Positions 61,001-64,000 of a stretch of DNA of 64,000 nucleotides are shown here, one piece after another. The DNA comes from UBA4408 sp002389785. GTDB lineage: Bacteria; Bacteroidota; Bacteroidia; UBA4408. The notes beneath the pieces were generated by a model. The model was not told the DNA's origin, ran no database searches, and was given only the letters and a program-made list of their open reading frames with translations. The position numbers and the translations under genes are program-made. How positions within the stretch are numbered: position 1 is the first letter of the stretch; every line of letters starts with the position of its first letter. The stretch covers positions 62,001 to 126,000 of the forward strand of contig DAORJK010000009.1 of NCBI GenBank assembly GCA_035438985.1. Reading direction: 5' to 3'.

Positions 61001-61311
61001 GTGTTGTGGTTGGAAATCAATATGGCTGTAAGGATAGCGATTGTGTTTATGTAACGATTAATGGACTTGGTACAGCTGCATTACAGGAAAAATCAGCCCT
61101 TAAATTATTTCCCAACCCGGCCAATCGTTACTTGAAATTTATTTCCTCCGGTGGAGAAACTCACTTTGCTTTGATTTATAATGCGCAAGGAGCACTAGTT
61201 TATTCTACCAACTTTAGTTCTGAACTAGTTGTATCTACTGAAAATTGGGTTCCGGGAATTTATTTGTTGCAGCACGATAAAGGAAATACACGTTTCGTAG
61301 TAAATCATTAA
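58066..61311 (+). CDS. CotH-kinase/lamin-tail/PKD surface protein with T9SS type A sorting domain
   Basis: The 1081 aa protein starts with a signal peptide (1-20, ending SNAQ). A CotH domain follows (about 30-420; RFKGNSSYDNIG, KKSFNISLD, GLYANVQQLNKDF and FAPIEFDGNDVMD are characteristic). An Ig-like spacer (SLAGDGIFGASIP), a lamin-tail domain (INELMARNNTTATDSAG ... SGYYLTDNENN) and two PKD domains (YSWNFGDGSP and YTWDFGDGSS) come next. Repeated 60-residue modules (LDAGNGFTSYAWNTG/LDAGNLFSSYLWNTG) and a type A sorting domain complete it. CotH is a protein kinase-like fold in spores of Bacilli. The role in Bacteroidota is unknown. Confidence 0.92.
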   Translation: MISKKLLILFFSIQVFCSNAQNLPRQFQFSGDGRMLTIGEKPNNTFYNQNNVPILYLNFSDTVNFWQDLITYHDSLWDYPASLVYNGVTYDSVGVRFKGNSSYDNIGTSLKKSFNISLDAFKNNQNINGFSTLNLNNCYDDPTFMREVFYENQIRKHVPAAQTNFAHLYINGADWGLYANVQQLNKDFQKDWFLSNEGANFRASRPPGSTGSGSTIKASFLNLGNDTSEYQKYYTLKSSESADPWTKLKNFCIALDTTDPSRMSSVISNYLDIDRALWFLASEIAFNDFDSYIEKGKNDFYVYYEKETGRFAPIEFDGNDVMDTHYVNSVSALRHQTDTLYPLMSKIINVPEIRQRYLAHMRTLVADEQDTLSAFPLIDSYYALIDSIVQADSLKLYSYAAFQDGPSILKYYLRLRRLKMLNNSEVNDIAPVISDVTLSSDSVYWKQPEAGHSAEIKAKVTSVNGISKVTLHAAAGFVGNFTKIPMFDDGLHSDSLAGDGIFGASIPAQNGGTWMRYYVEAAGNNTAKSVSFEPPGAEHSIFIYLVKPSIAADTTSIVINELMARNNTTATDSAGQYEDWLELYNTTNQAIDISGYYLTDNENNLAKWQFPQGTIINANDYLIVWADEDQSQGKLHTNFKFSATGEQVILLNSAGELISKVAFGPQNIDVSFARIPNGTGAFTAQFPTFGINNNPKPLVNFSASATQACSSILVNFTNNSTNASDYSWNFGDGSPLSTDISPSHLYTTPGNYTVILQANGGGWTSIDSLVNYVQVFAAPTISFASDTLYSSTATFMLDAGNGFTSYAWNTGEQTQTIQVDSSASYCVIVSNSNNCKDTACVYVSIPLPLAVAGFNSDIQQGCTGLTVNFTNQSSNANSYTWDFGDGSSLSNLINPSHQYDTAGVYSVSLIAYSSTSSDTFSLVNYINVHPLPEFSFASDTIHGPSATYLLDAGNLFSSYLWNTGDTVSAITVDNDSLYCVVVGNQYGCKDSDCVYVTINGLGTAALQEKSALKLFPNPANRYLKFISSGGETHFALIYNAQGALVYSTNFSSELVVSTENWVPGIYLLQHDKGNTRFVVNH

Positions 61312-61337
61312 GAAAACAAAGAGTTAATTTGGTACAG

Positions 61338-61345
61338 TACTTTTG
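61338..61345 (+). promoter_or_regulatory. Candidate -7 box for the polytopic membrane protein
   Basis: TACTTTTG fits TAnnTTTG and lies 37 nt before the start codon at 61383. Confidence 0.4.
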
Positions 61346-61382
61346 ATTTTGTTTAGTAGTATTGAGCTAAATTTACCCTGTT

Positions 61383-63335
61383 ATGCTTTTTGTAAGCGGT
61401 TTGTTTGCTTTGTTACTGTTGTTTATAACGCTACTTATATTTGTAGGTTATTGGCTCACTAAGTTCGTATTCGGAAGCAGTGAAACGATTTTTTCGACAC
61501 TATTTTTCTCACTATTAGCAGGTACTTTTTTATTTGTTACAACAGTAGCGCTGTATTTTACTTCTTTTAAAAGCATTTTATCTTATGTGCTTTTAATACT
61601 TTTTTTTATCTGGTTACAACTAAGAAAAGCTAAGCCTTTAGAGCTTAAAAAAACCTCCAGTGATTTTACATTTAAAAGTTGCTTGGGGTATTTAGGACCT
61701 TTGATTAGTGTATTAATGCTACTTGTTGTGTGGTTTGGAAGCCAAGTTGTAAATACAAATTTTGAAATAGTTCTACCGGCGAATCCAGAGAATTATTTGT
61801 ATTCGCAATTTGCCAAATTGCTTACTGAAACACATATTGAAAGCACCTTTACGATAGGATTTTTACCCGGCACTTATACCGGTGGATTAAGTCCTTATCA
61901 CTATTTCGATTTATGGCTGAGTGCTGGTATTAGCAAAGCATTTCAACTATCAACACTAGAAGCCATCCATTTTTTTACGCTTCCATTGCTCAATTTTATA
62001 AATGTACTTGGGCTTTGTACTTTGTTTGAACTAAGTTCAAAACCTAAACGATTTATTCCATTTATTGCAGGGTTGTTTTTACATTTAAGTGGAATTAATT
62101 TTCTCTCAATCGCGCAGGAATTTGGGAAGTATCATTTCGACTTTTTGGAACCTACGCTTGGATTGTATGGCGAAAAATTGAGTTTTGCTTTTACATTATT
62201 CATTGTAACAGTATATTTTATTTTAAGAAACAAAAATTTAGCAGCGATTTACTTTTTAGTACTAGTACCCCTATTTTTTCCACTGCTTTTACCGGCCTTC
62301 ATTATTGGACTTCCATTATTTGCAGCACTGTTAACTAAAAACAAAATAATGACAACCAAAGAATTTATACAGTATGGATTTTTTTTAGTGTGTGTTGGGC
62401 TGGGATTAATTTTACTCTATCGTAACACACCTGCTGCTAACTTTTCGCTTGAAAGCAACAGTGATTTTAGTGGATTCAACCTGGCTTCCGTAAAAATGAC
62501 TTTGGTTGAATTGATCTATCGAACTTGGGATAAACCTTTAAGAACTTTGCTTTTTTATTCACCTTTCCTCCTATTGCTTGTAGTAAAATTGAAACACATA
62601 GAATTTTCTCAGGCGCACAAATTCCTGCTGTTACTTACAGGTTTGCTCTATGCAAGTGCTTTGGCAAGTTGGGGATTCATGTATAAACTTCCCGAAGCTC
62701 GTCAAATTTATACCAATGCATTGTTGCTTTTTCACTTGGTTTTAGTGTTACTGCTTTATGATTGGATACTATTGCAGAAAAAAGGAAAACTCGCCTTTAT
62801 TGCAAGCTCTGCGCTGGTTGTATTATTGTGCACGATGGCTAGTTACAATTATAAAGACTATGCTGAAACACAATTAAAATATGGCTATTCAAAAGAGTAT
62901 TTAAACAACCTAAAGTCACTAAGATTATCGGCTAATGATCAATTTGTGGTAGCTTATTTAAAAAACAAAAACGAATACTTGTCATCTACCGAATTAATAA
63001 CCGGAGGAATAAGCGGAGCCTATTTACAACTGGAAAATAAATTTTATGGGCTTGTATGCTTGTCGTGCTTTGATATTACTGAAGATACAAGCATTGGTGA
63101 AAGTTCAAAAAAAATGCTGTACAGTCAAAACTTTTACACTTTTGTAAAAGAGCAACAAAAACAAAATAAATTTATAAGTATAGAACAAAGTCAGCTCGAT
63201 TTTTTATCGCTACATAAAATACGTTACCTGCTTGTTTCGAAAAATTATGTTATTCCGGATCTGCTCTTAACTAAATTAGATAAGCAATGGGTAGATGAAT
63301 TAAGTGGCGAACAATTTTTGGTTTTAAAAAACTGA
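61383..63335 (+). CDS. Polytopic membrane protein, possibly GT-C-like glycosyltransferase
   Basis: I do not recognise a named family. The 650 aa protein has about 12-14 hydrophobic segments spread over residues 1-485 and a soluble C-terminal domain of about 160 residues. The loop after about residue 125 has NPENYLYSQFAKLLTETHIESTFT and PYHYFDLWLSAG. This loop, plus the many helices, resembles GT-C fold mannosyl/arabinosyl transferases or O-antigen-type membrane enzymes, which use lipid-linked sugars. No clear DxD or ExD motif was identified. There are no glycan genes next to it, so the role is uncertain. Confidence 0.6.
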   Translation: MLFVSGLFALLLLFITLLIFVGYWLTKFVFGSSETIFSTLFFSLLAGTFLFVTTVALYFTSFKSILSYVLLILFFIWLQLRKAKPLELKKTSSDFTFKSCLGYLGPLISVLMLLVVWFGSQVVNTNFEIVLPANPENYLYSQFAKLLTETHIESTFTIGFLPGTYTGGLSPYHYFDLWLSAGISKAFQLSTLEAIHFFTLPLLNFINVLGLCTLFELSSKPKRFIPFIAGLFLHLSGINFLSIAQEFGKYHFDFLEPTLGLYGEKLSFAFTLFIVTVYFILRNKNLAAIYFLVLVPLFFPLLLPAFIIGLPLFAALLTKNKIMTTKEFIQYGFFLVCVGLGLILLYRNTPAANFSLESNSDFSGFNLASVKMTLVELIYRTWDKPLRTLLFYSPFLLLLVVKLKHIEFSQAHKFLLLLTGLLYASALASWGFMYKLPEARQIYTNALLLFHLVLVLLLYDWILLQKKGKLAFIASSALVVLLCTMASYNYKDYAETQLKYGYSKEYLNNLKSLRLSANDQFVVAYLKNKNEYLSSTELITGGISGAYLQLENKFYGLVCLSCFDITEDTSIGESSKKMLYSQNFYTFVKEQQKQNKFISIEQSQLDFLSLHKIRYLLVSKNYVIPDLLLTKLDKQWVDELSGEQFLVLKN

Positions 63336-63733
63336 TCAGTTGTTTAGTGCTTTTAATTCTATGCAAAAGGAAAAAAACACTGGATTCACAAAAGAAAACA
63401 CAAAGGATACAAAGAGTAGAACACTAAAAAATATCAAATGTATTCTTCGTGCAATCGGTTCGCGGCTGGTTTGATACTGTCGGGTTGGTGCAGTCGGTTT
63501 CAAGTTAGCACCGGCTGTACTGGCACTTGGTGTGTGGTGGCTTGTGCTCTTTCTTGTGAGCTTTGGTCTGTGCTGATGGCATGTGTGGCTTGCAAGAGTG
63601 AGCTCAAATAAGGAGGTTTTAACATTCTAACTTTAAGCTTGCACTTCTGTCAGTTTGTTAATTCATATTCCCTGATAACCTTAATTATTGTTATTTTTAT
63701 GCTAGACTTTCCAATAGTAATTACTGAGATTTT
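63336..63733. other. Gene-free interval with compositionally different segment
   Basis: The interval begins A+T-rich and includes a CACAAAAG/CACAAAGG/ACAAAGAG imperfect tandem tract (63387-63418). From about 63440 to 63605 it becomes G/T-rich on this strand and clearly more GC-rich than its surroundings (for example TTCGCGGCTGGTTTGATACT, TCGGGTTGGTGCAGTCGG, GGCACTTGGTGTGTGGTGG). No ORF or RNA fold was recognised there. It then returns to A+T-rich DNA up to the partial gene. This could be a dispersed repeat, a junction of an inserted segment or a small RNA. Confidence 0.55.
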
Positions 63734-64000
63734 ATGCAAAAAAATAAAGACCTTATTGATATTACTTCCAAGTTTGGTGATGTTAATAAACTAATTGTCG
63801 AGAGAAAAAAATTAGCAAATGACGCTAGTAGAATCAGAAGGAAGTTAAAAACGCAATATGAAAAATATTCATTTCTTATGGAAATGGTTGGTGTTAATTC
63901 GGCTTCTACTCCTTTAGTCAATTCGATTGTAAAGTGTTTTAAAGAACTTGGCTTTGACGATGTTCATAATGTTGATAAAATAACAGGGCAGGAGGATATT
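63734..64000 (+). CDS. Partial gene of unknown function, possibly nuclease-related
   Basis: An ATG at 63734 opens a frame that runs off the window (89 codons seen, MQKNKDLIDITSKFGDVNK...). The N-terminal part (about 20-45) is charged and helical, like a coiled coil (LIVERKKLANDASRIRRKLK). The last part (TPLVNSIVKCFKELGFDDVHNVD...GQEDI) resembles the start of restriction-endonuclease-like folds, where a helix and a GF[DE]xV strand precede acidic residues. This is only a similarity by eye. The preceding composition shift supports a recently acquired gene. Confidence 0.5.
   Translation, partial: MQKNKDLIDITSKFGDVNKLIVERKKLANDASRIRRKLKTQYEKYSFLMEMVGVNSASTPLVNSIVKCFKELGFDDVHNVDKITGQEDI

Overview
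The window looks like chromosome from a Bacteroidota bacterium (Flavobacteriia/Chitinophagia-like, probably an uncultured or environmental lineage). The DNA is A+T-rich and Shine-Dalgarno signals are scarce. Many upstream regions carry the Bacteroidetes -7 box TAnnTTTG. At least eight exported proteins end in type IX secretion (T9SS) sorting domains of type A or B. A complete Bat (aerotolerance) operon is also present. No rRNA, tRNA, CRISPR array, prophage or intact insertion sequence was seen.

Layout. 0-2.4 kb: dnaK and a cold-shock gene, each with a clear terminator. 2.4-2.6 kb: two copies of a REP-like palindromic repeat. 2.6-4.6 kb: a secreted homologue of peptide-N-glycosidase F. 4.8-14 kb (minus strand): pyrG, tatC, a beta-barrel protein, the compact guaA-LysM-hemF unit, and mazG with a DUF4442 hotdog gene. 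14.2-16 kb: an unrecognised ORF and a luciferase-like flavin monooxygenase. 16-24.9 kb (minus): nine tightly packed genes, moxR-DUF58-hypothetical-batA-batB-batC-batD-batE, ending in a cytochrome P460-like lipoprotein. 25-29.5 kb: truA, a PGM1-type ATP-grasp ligase, an MmcQ/YjbR protein and an overlapping LytS/LytTR-type two-component pair. 29.7-37.5 kb: surface and envelope proteins (FG-GAP/UnbV, DUF2911, BBP2 porin, FISUMP lipoprotein, type B T9SS cargo). 37.5-37.7 kb: a decayed HTH gene. 38-40.3 kb: the PcrA/UvrD helicase. 40.4-40.8 kb: a composite tandem repeat, followed by an eight-Fn3 T9SS protein. 43.8-49.7 kb (plus): psuG, a DEAD-box helicase, an M16 peptidase, an O-methyltransferase and an acyl-CoA carboxylase subunit. 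49.9-52.2 kb: two damaged-looking loci, a T9SS protein with a stop codon in its signal peptide and a RelE-type toxin with a one-base frameshift. 52.2-55.7 kb (minus): pruA-rhodanese-dedA-aroE. 56-61.3 kb: T9SS cargo, a di-haem cytochrome c peroxidase and a large CotH/lamin-tail/PKD surface protein. 61.4-63.3 kb: a polytopic membrane protein. From 63.4 kb a compositionally different stretch leads into a gene cut off by the window end.

How the parts fit. The housekeeping content covers nucleotide synthesis (PyrG, GuaA), nucleotide clean-up (MazG, PRA-PH-like), haem (HemF), proline (PruA), shikimate (AroE) and RNA or DNA maintenance. Around it sits a large envelope inventory fed by Sec, Tat and T9SS. 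The Bat operon, the P460 lipoprotein and the cytochrome c peroxidase suggest attention to oxidative or envelope stress (inference).

Nothing in the window is clearly a new multi-gene system. The observations most worth following are the frameshifted toxin, the nonsense codon in the T9SS protein, the PNGase F-like and PGM1-like enzymes, the near-leaderless guaA transcript, the two intergenic repeat families and the boundary at 63.4 kb.
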